Shown here in pieces: positions 1 through 10,320 of a DNA stretch of 64,000 nucleotides; position 1 is the stretch's first letter; each line of letters begins with the position of its first letter. The notes below the pieces were generated by a model. That model was given only the letters and a program-made list of their open reading frames with translations. It searched no databases and was not told the DNA's origin. The stretch is taken from assembly GCF_026914265.1 (NCBI RefSeq), contig NC_069135.1:36279756-36343755 (forward strand), given 5' to 3'. The DNA comes from Mya arenaria (lineage: Eukaryota; Mollusca; Bivalvia; Myida; Myidae). A program made the position numbers and the translations under genes.

Positions 1-75
1 CAGGTCAGCCCCCTTCTCCAGACGGGTGTATACAATCTGGATGTTTATGTCATTCTTCGCGATACTCACTGTCTT
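1..75 (-). CDS. Ankyrin-repeat exon, partial (copy A)
   Basis: Read on the minus strand this is the first 25 codons of an exon whose rest lies outside the window. The acceptor is the TTTTACAG complement at 76-83, and the frame matches the fuller copy at 43343-43491. The translation contains NDINIQIV and LEKGADL, typical of the start of an ankyrin repeat. It differs from copy B at a few residues (for example TRLEKGAD against TLLEKGAN). The gene is transcribed away from the galaxin/VWA exons. Its full product cannot be seen. It could also belong to a mobile or duplicated ankyrin family. Confidence 0.6.
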
Positions 76-1476
76 CTGTAAAACACAAGGTTAAGTTTGA
101 TTAGAGAGCAATGTTTTAGATTTTTTTTTCATTTCATATGAGGCAGTTATAGTCTCATTTCCTTATTTCATTTTTATCACAGTACGCGAAAAGCTACATG
201 TAGCTGTCATCTAATAAAGCTACGCTGAGGACAGCTAGGCAAACATGCAGCTGGTTTGCAGTACACAATACATGAGGTCCACAAATGGTGAAAATACTTG
301 AAATAAACAAAGAAACACAAACTATTTTACCGTTGAATATCGCAAGGTTTAAATTAACCTTTGCCATTTTCATGATCCAAAAATAAATCATCAAAACTAA
401 TTTTTTGGCTGTCGATTTTTCAGCTCAGATTTTGACATTTTCCACTGTGTCTTATCTACTGTAATAAGGATTTTTACCCGAGTGTTTTTTCACCAATCTA
501 TGCTAGCATCCTATACACAGTATAATATGATAGTACTTTGAAGAATGTGAAGGTTTTCAGTATACATGCATTTTCTATTCAAAATATAAGACCTTTTGAG
601 GATATTAAATAACACTAGACGTAAAAGTTTAAGACAAAATTTTGTAGGTTATTATAAAGGTTGAATGATTATTTTAATCTAAATGTAAACTTTATATATC
701 AACTCCTGTGCACTAATCCCATAGTGTTTCACATTTCAGAGAAAATGAAATAAACATAAATCCTTAATAAGCTACACTTTCCAAAATGTTGACCAACAGT
801 GTGTGTGATATGTTTTACTGGAATAGCTCATACCCTAAATGACTGTAGGATTTTCAATATCTGGGTGAGTGGGGTGTTACCATCCTTGCCTTGGGCATTC
901 ACATCAGCCTCTGAAATATTTTAACACACTGTGTAGGTCATGCATTTTGAATTATCACAGAGAAAAAGGCAAAGAGGCATTACTCAATTATTGTTTTAGC
1001 CGAACAGCTATGCCTTAAGTTACTACACTTAGGAGTTGACATCTTGGGAATGCTGAGCTCCAAGTTTTATGGGAATATCTTGGGCATTTTTGTTCCAAGT
1101 TTCATGAGAATATCTTGAACAGTTTTGTTCCAAGTTTCATAGGAATATCTTGTACAGTTTTGTTCCAAGTTCCATGGGAATATCTTGAACATTTTTGTTC
1201 CGTAGCCTACAACATCAAGACAATGACGATATCTCACCTTTAAAGCTGCACTCTCATAGATTGACTGCTCAGACAACTGTTCTTGTTTTTAGAATCATTC
1301 ATTTTTGCGTTTTTGTAAGGAAACGAGTTTTGTCAGCAGTCTAATATTAATGGTGGTCAGAGCTTAACGCATAAAAGGGCTCTTTCCAAGCCAAAAATAA
1401 AAGAAGTTGTCACAACGGTTAATATCTTAACATATTTCCAGCTTTTTATTTAACTGGCACTTCCTTGCACTTCCAG
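76..1476. other. Intron or intergenic sequence shared with copy B
   Basis: No supportable coding sequence. This stretch aligns by eye, in order, with 43492-47502. Copy B carries two insertions here (44417-46674 and 47093-47440). A 35-bp minisatellite lies at about 1046-1200, and a fragment of the AAAGCTGCACTCTCA MITE family begins near 1238. Confidence 0.75.
1046..1200. repeat. 35-bp minisatellite
   Basis: About four degenerate copies of a unit like GTTCCAAGTTTCATGGGAAT followed by ATCTTGAACAGTTTT. The orthologous array in copy B is at about 46700-46885, with about five copies. Confidence 0.8.
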
Positions 1477-1689
1477 TTGGCGATGTGATCGCCGGTGTTC
1501 CCTCCTGCACGATGCCAGACATCCACATGAAGGACAACGTCTGCTGCGACGGGAAACTGCAGCCCAGACGCGAAGGAGACGCGGGCACGTGCTGTTGCGG
1601 GAATGAAAGCTTTGATCCCACAGATAAAATATGCTGTAATGGCCAGATTGGCGAGAGGAAGGGTATTAACAAGAGGATCGAATGCTGCT
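1477..1689 (+). CDS. Galaxin-repeat exon upstream of the VWA domain (copy A)
   Basis: A 213-nt exon with acceptor TTGCACTTCCAG and strong donor T|GTAAGT, phase 1 at both ends. It encodes about 70 residues starting GDVIAGVPSCTMPD, then two di-cysteine modules (NVCCDGKLQPR, GTCCCGNESFD, KICCNGQ, IECC). This is the same CC...CC spacing as the giant exon downstream. Its phase-1 donor fits the acceptor of VWA exon 1, which survives only in copy B (47635), so the ancestral order was galaxin repeat then VWA. In copy B the equivalent exon stops after CTMPD. No signal peptide is visible here, so the gene's first exon must lie elsewhere. Confidence 0.8.
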
Positions 1690-4319
1690 GTAAGTAGATT
1701 TTATGACCCGATTTTTTGTTCGAACAATCTTAAGTCCCTTATAACAGGATCACACTAAGCTCGCTATTTTTGTTTTAGTGAAAATCGTATTTATTTCTCC
1801 TTTTAAAGCGTTTTGAGACTTTACGGATTTTTTACGTAGTCTTGATAAATTATGTTTATGATTAAAGGCCCAGTTTAAGGAATGTTTGGCATGATAACAC
1901 CGTGCTGTGCATCTTATGCTCATTGCATTGGTGTCAGAGTAGGGGCCAATTTCCTGTATATTGGTTTATTGGCTTAAGGCCATTTAGGGACCAATATTAT
2001 AATGAAACCTCCAAAACTGCACAGCAGGATACTCAGATTGGAGATCTGATAAGAAGGCACCAGGCATTTAGATTAATACACAGAGGTTGTGTACTATACA
2101 CCGATATTTTTTTTTGGGGGGTGGGGGGTGGAAAGGGCACTTATAGAAGGCTTAAACTATGCCTTTAAGCATGTAGTTAGTCTTATTGAAATATGGCACC
2201 TAAATCTGTTTTAAGATATACCAATCGTGGCGTATATTCAAACGGGCACCAGCATTCTATATGTAAATGCGGAATAAAGCTGCTGCAGAGGACCAAATAT
2301 ACGTAATCCTTAAGTACCCTTTAAAATGCCACTTTTATAAACGATTGAAATATAAGAATTGTCTCAGGTTATGGACATATGCTCGTTTGGACCAGAGCTT
2401 ACCAATATGGCACACTATTGATATGAAAAGCATGTGCTCATCGAAAATTTCTACGTCATAATTACTAACTCAGTAGGTATGCAAACGAATATTCGATCGA
2501 ACGTTTGGTATTCGAATGTCAAAATCGGTATTCCAAAATATATGTTTTTGTTGAATAATTAAAATAAAAATAAAACTTTTCAAATAATAATAAAACAGAA
2601 GAATGTCTAGTTTATTCGCCTTTTGTTTGCTCATGCTATAAACAGACTCAATATTTATAACTCATGAGAAATTTGGGGTAGCGGCGCAATTATTCCGATT
2701 TCTGTTTTATGGGGCAGCTAACTCGAGTATACTGAAGAGGACATTTAATGAAAGAATTGTCAACACACACATACTGTCCAAACCTAAAGACGACAGAGAC
2801 TCTTGTTAACCGTACATTTTGTGTTGTCACTTTAATGTTGATAATATTGATGATTAATTCATTATTATAGCATATTGACTTCACAAGAACAACTTAACAT
2901 ATACATATATAACCCAACATTCTTATCGGGAAATCCTGATCGGTATATCGGTGTCTTCCGTCGAAAACACCAAATCGAAAGCGTCCACCAGCATTCTCGG
3001 CGCTTTGATTTGTTAAGCAATAACGTATACGGAGTGATTTTCAAGGTTTCCTAGAAATCTATAGTTCATTTGAAGTGCTTAATTAGTGTAGTGACTTTAT
3101 TAATACTGAATCGATGTTCTTTGCAATTATTATACAGGTGTCACGTGATAATAACATTTTTTAAATGTCCAATGATTTTGATTTGTTATTACATTAGGCC
3201 GGTATTTTTTTATTAATTGGTTAGCGGATTTTTTTGAAAAAAATGTTGGACGGGTGGTGTGAAAAGAAAAGGATTTCATACTTGTGGCGAAACCCAAAAC
3301 CAAAAGATCAAAATAGCAACAAACAGGAAAGACATGTTCATAGATACATATGAATGACATTTGAAATGCTTTGATTTCTATGCAACACAATGTCTGCAAT
3401 GCCTCAATATTATAATGAATATTGATATGTTCAAATGCTCACTTTGTCATACACATATGTTTGGCTTTACAGTCTAATGTTCTCTCCTACCAATTTCAAA
3501 TTTAAATTATTGTAATCATTATATAAGCATTTTATACACTTCCACTTAAAATAATGTCACATTAAAAGTAAATATTATTACAAACTTTTTTGTGTCACTT
3601 TTTGTTGATGGTTTTTGAAGCACATCCTGACTATAAAAGTGTTCCTATTTGCAACATTATTTCAACATGTCGGCCATACAATGAATATGCCTGGGCACTA
3701 CTTCTTCTCAACAGGAAAAGCACACTGTAGCAAATTTCACTGACTCAATTATTTTTTAGATGGAGAATGGAAATGTAAATAATAAAAATGATTTTATATT
3801 CAGTAATGCATTCTTTGAAGTAAAGATATTTCTCTGCAGCTTAAACAAAATTTAAGTTACCCAAGATTTTGATTAATTGAAAAGTAGTCTCCATATAGTT
3901 TGTTCAACAATTAATGACCCCTGGGACAAACACAGGACAATATATTTTATCCATAACTCTCTTTGTAACCATTGATACAGACATCAGCATTGATGTCAGT
4001 TATTACCCAAAAAATTGATTAAATGCAGATGGTATGTTGAAAATGAGAATTTATTTTTTTGTATGATCTCAGCTCAGTTGAGGCCGACATTTTTAAAACA
4101 ATTTTTAAAACTGCATCCCTATGTTGCAAATGAATAGGCGACAGGTTTTACATCACTTCATGTGCGCAGAAAAAAATCCGATTTATTTTTTCCAATATTT
4201 AATTATTTTTTGGGGGGGACTTTTCGAAATAATTTGGCGGCGGATCCGTTAACCAATTTATTAAAAAAGGCCTTAGTAAACATATACCTTTATTTGTATT
4301 TCATAAACATATTATTTAC
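1690..4319. other. Non-coding; expected position of missing VWA exons 1 and 2
   Basis: No exon is recognisable. Part of the block, about 2600-3060, aligns with 48210-48730 of copy B, which identifies it as the same intron region. VWA exons 1 and 2, present in copy B at 47635 and 49411, have no counterpart here. Confidence 0.7.
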
Positions 4320-4670
4320 CTGTATCTCAGGGGCTAGACGCATGGATGCCTTGTTTAGTGCTTTCTCAATTCGGGGGGGGGGGGGTAAACTTTGTCTGTG
4401 TCTCAGGGCTAAATGCATTGTTTCAGTGCTTCCTTGATTCGCGGGGTGGGTGGAGGTGGCTTGGTCTGTGTCTCAGGGGCTGGACTGATACATGCCATGT
4501 TTAGTGCTTGATTTGGGGGGGGGGATTATTGTGTCTGTGTCTCAGGGACTAAATGGATGCCTTGTTTAGTGCTTTCTTGATTCGGGGGGAGGGGGAGGGG
4601 GTTTTGTGTCTGTGTCTCAGAGGCTAAATGGATGCCTTGTTTAGTGTTTTCTCGATTTCGGGGGTGTATA
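4320..4670. repeat. G-run minisatellite, about 75-85 bp unit
   Basis: Four to five degenerate copies containing GATGCCTTGTTTAGTGCTTT, a run of 7-14 G, and TGTCTGTGTCTCAGG. A shorter version, about two copies, occurs in copy B at 48780-48900. The G tracts are spaced so that G-quadruplex formation is conceivable. Confidence 0.8.
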
Positions 4671-4709
4671 CACTTAACTTATTTATACTCTATTTTAACT
4701 ATATTCTAG

Positions 4710-4853
4710 GCACGCCCGTGAAGAATACTTTACGAAGGAGGCTGGCGACAGATCGGATGTGCCCAACGTGATGTTCGTCATTACCGACGGCAGGTCTGAC
4801 GTAAAACAGGAGACCATTGAGGAAGCGGCAAAAGCGAAGGCAGCGGGGATATG
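4710..4853 (+). CDS. VWA-domain exon 3 (copy A)
   Basis: A 144-nt exon with acceptor TATATTCTAG. It begins with one nucleotide completing a codon (phase 2) and ends ATATG|GTCGGT (phase 2). It encodes HAREEYFTKEAGDRSDV, then NVMFVITDGRSDV (the central VWA beta-strand with the FVITDG motif), then QETIEEAAKAKAAGI. The incoming phase matches the donor of VWA exon 2 in copy B (49563), and the outgoing phase matches VWA exon 4 at 7654. The weak donor GTCGGT is the only in-phase choice before a stop. No counterpart is found in copy B. Confidence 0.82.
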
Positions 4854-5409
4854 GTCGGTGTTTTATAACAACAGATAATAGCAAATAGCGGCATCCGATT
4901 CTTTTAATACGCGTCGAAAGTAAAACTATTTTATAACTTACACTAGCGGACCCCCTTCCCCCCAAAAAAAATCGTTCAAGTTTACTTTCTATTTCAATAT
5001 AGGAGAAGAAAGGTATTAAATAAAAACTAAAATACGCCCAAAATGCCACTCGGACTAGAAATTGTTAAAATTTTCGTGGGGGAGGGGGGGGGGAAGGACC
5101 ACGACCCCTACTTCCAACACTTTAAACCAAATAAATTTCGTTTCTGAGGGAGGGGCGGAAATAAAAAGGGACGCCCCAAAGTTGCGCCCCCTCTAACGTC
5201 GTATACTGGATCAGCCCCTGGCTTACGGGTCAGTAAAATACACAACAGAACAAAAACGTTGACGCTAGTTAACGCTTATTGTACCAATATGGTATATGTT
5301 AATACAAATGAACTAGCCATCTCAATGAGCCATTTGTTAAAATATCAAATGCTGATGCCTGATGTTTTGGAATCATTCGAAGGGGCATTGCTTATTTATT
5401 ACGTATCTA
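4854..5409. other. Non-coding intron sequence
   Basis: No coding or RNA signal. It contains G-rich tracts near 5080-5095 and 5145. Confidence 0.6.
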
Positions 5410-5640
5410 TTAAAGCTGCACTCTCGCAGATTGACAGTATTGACATTTGTTTTAATTATTTTTGTCTCGGAATCAGCTTATTTTGGTATCAGCGCCTTAA
5501 ATTCAGACATGTTAGATAACTCACAACAAAACATCTAAAGATTTGAAAAAGAAAATGCCTTAAATTTCATTTTTAATAAAGCTTTAGTAAAAAAATAAAC
5601 AGAGGATCAAAACAGTCAATCTGTGAGAATGCAGCTTTAA
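5410..5640. mobile_element. MITE, TIR starting TTAAAGCTGCACTCTCGCAG
   Basis: About 230 bp bounded by near-perfect terminal inverted repeats of about 26 bp. The left end reads TTAAAGCTGCACTCTCGCAG, and the right end is its complement (GTCAATCTGTGAGAATGCAG then CTTTAA). There is no coding capacity. Related copies or halves lie at 1238, 46915 and 49577-49920. The target-site duplication could not be fixed. Confidence 0.85.
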
Positions 5641-5871
5641 ATAAAAGTCCGATTCCTTTATTTATAAGGTTATTGCAGTTTGAATTTTTTGTTCTTTATT
5701 CTAACAGGAAACCTGACGTGAAATGACATATTTTTCCATTTTTCAATGTAAAAAAAAGGTTTCCATCATCTATTTTAGGGTAGTTTTTATATGTTACTTA
5801 TTTACCCATAATTCCCTTTCAAATAATACCAAAATAGAATGGGATCACCAGGACTGGTGTTCGATATAAGA

Positions 5872-5985
5872 CTAGGAACGATGTAGCTAATCGGAGTACT
5901 TGTTATCAATAACTGACCAATAGAATGAATTAAGTCAATGATGTATGACTATTAAATTTTGTTAAGTTGAATATTGACTATCAAC
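5872..5985. repeat. Dispersed repeat, also just upstream of the giant exon
   Basis: The block starting GGAACGATGTAGCTAATCGG recurs at 23300-23402 with scattered differences. No TIR, RNA promoter box or coding signal identifies its class. Confidence 0.6.
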
Positions 5986-6130
5986 CAAGGCATCCAAAAC
6001 TCACTTAGGTGTTTAGTGGTGACCAAAACTGATCATTCAAGCAGAGATTGAATTAACACCCGACAATTACGCAAAAATTTGCCCATTCAAAGACCAAAAA
6101 AAACCCCTAAAAAAAGTGGTCAAATTAATC

Positions 6131-6590
6131 TCATTCATTCATTCGTTGGTTCGTTCGTTGTTTCATTCATTCATTCATTCATTCATTCATTCATTCATTC
6201 ATTCATTCATTCATTCATTCATTCATTCATTTATTCATTCATTTTCAGTCAGTCAGTCAGTCAGTCAGTCAGTCAGTCAGTCAGTCAGTCAGTCAGTCAG
6301 TCAGTCAGTCAGTCAGTCAGTCAGGCAGTCAGTCAGTCAGTCAGTCAGTCAGTCAGGCAGGCAGGCAGGCAGGCAGGCAGCCATTCATTCATTCATTCAT
6401 TCATTCATTCATTCATTCATTCATTCATTCTTTCATTCATTCATTCATTCATTCATTCATTCATTCATTCATTCATTCATTCATTCATTCATTCATTCAT
6501 TCATTCATTCATTCATTCATTCATTCATTCATTCATTCATTCATTCATTCATTCATTCATTCATTCATTCATTCATTCATTCATTCATTT
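6131..6590. repeat. Composite tetranucleotide microsatellite (ATTC)n(CAGT)n(CAGG)n(ATTC)n
   Basis: About 460 bp: (ATTC)n at 6131-6243, (CAGT)n at 6246-6358, (CAGG)n at about 6353-6380, then (ATTC)n again at 6382-6588. The long FIHS/SVSQ open frames across it are artefacts of the repeat. Confidence 0.97.
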
Positions 6591-6639
6591 TACCATTAGA
6601 AAACATGGACCATTGCTACAAACCAACCATTAAATTTCA

Positions 6640-6915
6640 CGCATTAGAATACACGGACATAAAGAATTTACGTATTAGAATACACGGACATAAAAAAATT
6701 ACGCATTAGAATACACGGACAGAAAGAATTTTAGCATTATAATACACAAATATAAGAATTTACGCATAAAAAACACGGACATAAAGAATTTACGCATTAG
6801 AATACACGGACATAAAGAATTAACGCATTAGAAAACACGGACATAAAGAATTTACGCAATAGAAAACACGGACATAAAGAATTTACGCATTAAAATACAC
6901 GGACATAAAATGCGG
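6640..6915. repeat. 31-bp minisatellite
   Basis: Eight to nine copies of a unit like CACGGACATAAAGAATTTAC followed by GCATTAGAATA, with a few point changes. It directly follows the composite microsatellite. Confidence 0.9.
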
Positions 6916-7029
6916 TCAATTATAATACAAGGACCATTTAAGTTTACAAACTTTTACAGGTGCCCTCTTACTTCCAAATAAGCAGTTGCACAATTAATAC
7001 AATTGGTTTAATTTACCAAAAAGGTAAGG

Positions 7030-7262
7030 ATGAATAAAAATCATAAGCAATGACTCTTATGAAGGATACGGAGTTTAATTTGAAAGAAAGGTGCAGAAAA
7101 CACGGTATTTCTACCTTATGAGGTGATCGTGGGTCACTGTAAATCTTTAGGTTTCACCAGTCATCATATATTTGTGCTATTAAATCGATGTTTCTAACTC
7201 AGTAACTATCAGTGATTGATCTTAACCATAAATGCAATATTAAGTGAGCAGTAAAATGTTAA
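7030..7262. repeat. Dispersed CTACCTTATGAG-family repeat
   Basis: The block with TTTCTACCTTATGAG, then a motif like ATCACTGTAAATCTT, then CTATTAAAT recurs at about 8870-9230, 19690-19900 and 56490-56800, with a partial copy near 57015-57180. No coding potential. The class is not identified. Confidence 0.6.
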
Positions 7263-7305
7263 TTACTCAATTTTTATGTAATGATTTAAGATACAGAAAC
7301 CATTA

Positions 7306-7618
7306 TGCACCTGTCAGTTGTAACCACGACCCCCAAGTCTGGTGGTATACCGGGTATAGTCGAGGAAATGGGCCGTGTTTTTACCTTCCATGTGGCGCCG
7401 CAGTGCCGGAAAATGCGGTGGCTTTGTCTTTCGCGCCAAAAATATCGGGGAATGGGCCTTACCTAGGGTCCCTGGGGTGCGGGGGCATTTGGCGGGGATT
7501 TTACCAGCAGTTCGTACCCGCAAGGCGGGGATTTTACCCGGGGTTGGCTGGACTTAAAGTCAAAGTCTCCGCTATTCCCCGGACCTGGGGGAGGGCGTGG
7601 TTACAATTGAATGGTGCA
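7306..7618. mobile_element. MITE, TGCACC...GGTGCA family
   Basis: A 313-bp element with long imperfect terminal inverted repeats (TGCACCTGTCAGTTGTAACC / GGTTACAATTGAATGGTGCA) enclosing GC-rich sequence. A relative is at 47842-48146. Its right end is only 35 bp from the start of VWA exon 4. The 177-codon open frame running across it is mostly MITE sequence and should not be read as a gene. Confidence 0.85.
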
Positions 7619-7653
7619 TTAGACTGCACGCGCGTAAAATACCTTGTTTCCAG

Positions 7654-7774
7654 GGTAATAGGAGTTGCCATAGGCGAAAAGAAAGATCTGGATAGGGATG
7701 AGCTGGTACAGATCGCCTCCACCCCGACCAAGGCGAATCTATTTGAGGTCGGAAGCTTCAAGACCTTAGCGACA
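7654..7774 (+). CDS. VWA-domain exon 4 (copy A)
   Basis: The acceptor is CTTGTTTCCAG. One nucleotide completes the codon left by exon 3 (phase 2), giving AGI-W-VIGVAIGEKKDL across the junction. Then come DRDELVQIASTPTK and NLFEVGSFKTLA, the last strand and helix of a VWA domain. I find no convincing in-phase donor before the in-frame TAG at 7775-7777, so the 3' edge is uncertain. Either a short exon or donor has been missed, or this copy is broken here. Copy B carries the same TAG downstream of the LINE insertion. Confidence 0.75.
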
Positions 7775-7869
7775 TAGAGTCTTCTCTGTATACTTCCATC
7801 TGCTTCGGTACGTCCTTAGTATATAAATGTAAACGTACGTTTTGATGTAGAGCTGGGCCTACATTTTGT

Positions 7870-8150
7870 GTGTGTAAGCTTATATACTCGCACTCGGGAC
7901 TGGAGTGCTCCGATACGATTGTAAGTTATTTTAGGGGTTTAGAGCATTTTGCACAGACAAATTGAAACCCTGGTAAGAGCTACCTTGGATCTTTAACGTG
8001 CACAAGTACATAGCATTGCACACGGGACCCCCATTCATCGTCCTTCCCGGAAGACGATTAGTATTTTTAATGATGCGGCGGGGAATCGAACCTGCGATCC
8101 CTGGATTGAGAGTCAAGTGGGTTACCACTAGATCGCGGATCCGCTATAGA
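7870..8150 (-). mobile_element. tRNA-derived SINE (minus strand)
   Basis: On the minus strand there is a tRNA-like head: GCGGATCCGCGATCTAGTGG carries an A-box-like segment, and GCAGGTTCGATTCCCCGCC is a near-consensus B box. A body follows containing the complement of TTTAACGTGCACAAGT. Copies are at 48905-49116 and 55265-55535, the latter being the duplication counterpart. Cloverleaf pairing is too poor for a working tRNA. Confidence 0.75.
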
Positions 8151-8664
8151 GCTGGATCAATATTCAATATTGATTTTATCCATATCCTTAGATGTGCCTC
8201 AGTGATTCCATTCAGCCAATTTTTAAGCTAAATATAAAGGCCAATCAAAAAAATAGTTTCTAATCTTAAATTTAAGTTCAATCTAAGTTGAATATGGCCA
8301 CTGATGTCGAATGAATTATTTCGAGGGGCTCCTCTTTAAATCTGCCTCGGTAGGTTACTGTCCATGGTGAATGCGAAAATTTTGAGGGCAGAGTTCTGCC
8401 ATTTTGGCTATTTTGTTGTCAGAGACAAAACAGAACTCTTTCAACATATTTGTTATATTAGTTTACATGTAGTACTTTTAGCTTTAGTGTCTTAATATAT
8501 CGAATATCAACGCATCTTTTCATAATTTATTTTACGATATGTTGTCGAAATACACTGACGAACTAACATATTCCCACAACAATACGAAGGACGTTCATTG
8601 TTAAATAGTATTAAGGTTGGTATATACATTACATATTTGACATGTAACTGGTTCACACTTGCAG

Positions 8665-8736
8665 ACGCCCCAAGAAAATACGTCGTACCGCCCACAACAA
8701 CTTCAACAACAACAACTACTACAACATCCCCGGCAG
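8665..8736 (+). CDS. Thr-rich linker exon (copy A)
   Basis: A 72-nt exon with acceptor CACTTGCAG and donor G|GTAATA, phase 1 at both ends. It encodes about 24 residues: APRKYVVPP then a Thr/Ser tract (TTTSTTTTTTTSPA). Such tracts are typical mucin-type O-glycosylated spacers. It sits between the VWA exons and the galaxin exon at 20335, whose incoming phase is also 1. The copy B counterpart is 56061-56132. Confidence 0.8.
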
Positions 8737-10320
8737 GTAATACATATATATATTTTCTTTTCTCTTTATTTTTTTTTTTTTTTTTTTTGGGGGGGGGGGG
8801 CACTTATAGAAGATTTAAACTAGGCCTAACAGTCACCATCCGTAGTTTATGGCTTCTACTAATGCATTGACCTGAATATAATTACAGATGAACTCTTACT
8901 CCCAAATTTAGATTTACCACAATTAATAATATTGTTTTAATATCCCAAAAAGGATGAATGAATGTCAAAAAATGGTTCTTATGAAGAATACCGAGTTTAA
9001 TTCGAAAGAAATCAGCATAAACTACGTTATTTCTACCTTATGAGACTAAAGTATATCACGTTAAGTCTTATAGCATTCACCAATCATTTAATATTTTTGT
9101 GTTTTCTGCTATTAAATATACACGATTACAATCTTATTATCAGTACTTATTTTTTCAATAAATGCGTTATTTAGTAAGTAGTTAAAGGTTTATCAGACAA
9201 AATTGATGTTTGTTATACGTGTTTAAATATACCAGAAACGATGAATAAATGTCGACAACAATGGTTCGTATGAAGGATACCGAGTTAAATTTGAATGAAA
9301 TGTGCAGAAAACACGGGTTTTCTACCACTAGGCCACTACTTTTATATTAATTGGTTTACAAATCCCACGTGTCTAATTTTCCGAAAAGTACCAGATTTTT
9401 TTTTCTCACTTTTTTGCAATATTATTTTCCCGGACGTATTGATTTTGGTGCGAAACGAAAGAAAAACGAATAGATAAGAGTACGAATGCAGTATATCTCG
9501 ACTGGTTTATTGTTCGCCAATTTATAGTGATAGCATGTGAGCCAGTCAACTGTCGTGGCACCTCTGTTGGCAATGGCGGAATTGGCGATAGCGATAGCAG
9601 GCGTTCTTTGTAAGAAATAATTATTTAAAATATTCAGGAGTTGTTAAAATAACAATAGCAATCAACATTGGCAAAATTAACAGCCGACACAAACAATAAC
9701 TGTCACGTGATTGATGTTTTCCCGCGCCAATTTAGGTCATAGAAAATATTGTTGTTAATAGATAAAAAAAATAAGTGTCAACGGCTGCCATCGAATGAGT
9801 AGACACAAATATCTGTAAATTATGTGTGAGAAAAACATTTTATAACATTTTATGGTTAAATATAAAATAACAGTGCACAAAGTGTGAGTGGTGAAATCGG
9901 AAGAAAACATTTCTAAGTTGACACCGGTGACCTAGCTTCACAAGTTCGGTCGGTGGTGTTTATGGATTTTAAATCACAAAATGGTTAAATTCTTGTCATT
10001 AAGTTAATGTAAAGCCTGTGTTTATTCTATACTACATGTTTGGGTTAATAGAAGAGTTAAACAATGAAAGAGTTAAACACATGTGTCAATGACATTTACT
10101 AATGCCAGGAGTTGTGTGCAAAACATTTAGTTGTTGTAACCAAGATTACTCTTTAAAATGAAAAATAAAGAATGAAGTATAGATGCCCTGTGAACGTATG
10201 TATATGAGGGATTTCTTATCCGCCAATATGCTATAAATAAATTTACTGATAAGCACAGGCAATAGAAACTGTAACAGGTAGTACAAACTTTGTACGACCT
10301 GGCATCTGTTTAACATAGAT
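8737..10320. other. Intron sequence shared with copy B, repeat-rich
   Basis: Aligns in order with about 56133-57775. It holds a T-run/G-run junction (8769-8800), two members of the CTACCTTATGAG repeat family, and the repeat described at 9608. No coding sequence is supported. Confidence 0.65.
9608..10275. repeat. Paralogous repeat also flanking the gypsy element
   Basis: This block (TGTAAGAAATA, then CGGCTGCCATCGAATGAGTA, then ATGCCCTGTGAACG) recurs at 13972-14075 plus 18311-18885, where the gypsy-like element splits it. It recurs again in copy B at 57450-57760 and 63585-63687. It therefore gives an empty-site comparison for the retroelement insertion. Confidence 0.8.

Noticed and set aside
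1427..1672. Minus-strand frame opposite the galaxin exon
   Set aside because: Antisense shadow. The plus strand has matching splice signals, phases and CC modules.
6079..6709. Two overlapping frames of 184 and 197 codons rich in FIHS and SVSQ
   Set aside because: Pure translation of the (ATTC)n/(CAGT)n microsatellite. Both frames are open only because the repeat has no stops.
7244..7777. 177-codon plus-strand frame
   Set aside because: It fuses a MITE (7306-7618) by chance with the true VWA exon 4 from 7654. Only the last about 40 codons are host coding sequence.
8507..8870. Overlapping frames with poly-Lys, poly-Val or poly-Gly around the linker exon
   Set aside because: Open only because of the T18/G10 homopolymer junction at 8769-8800. 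Only 8665-8736 is supported as an exon.
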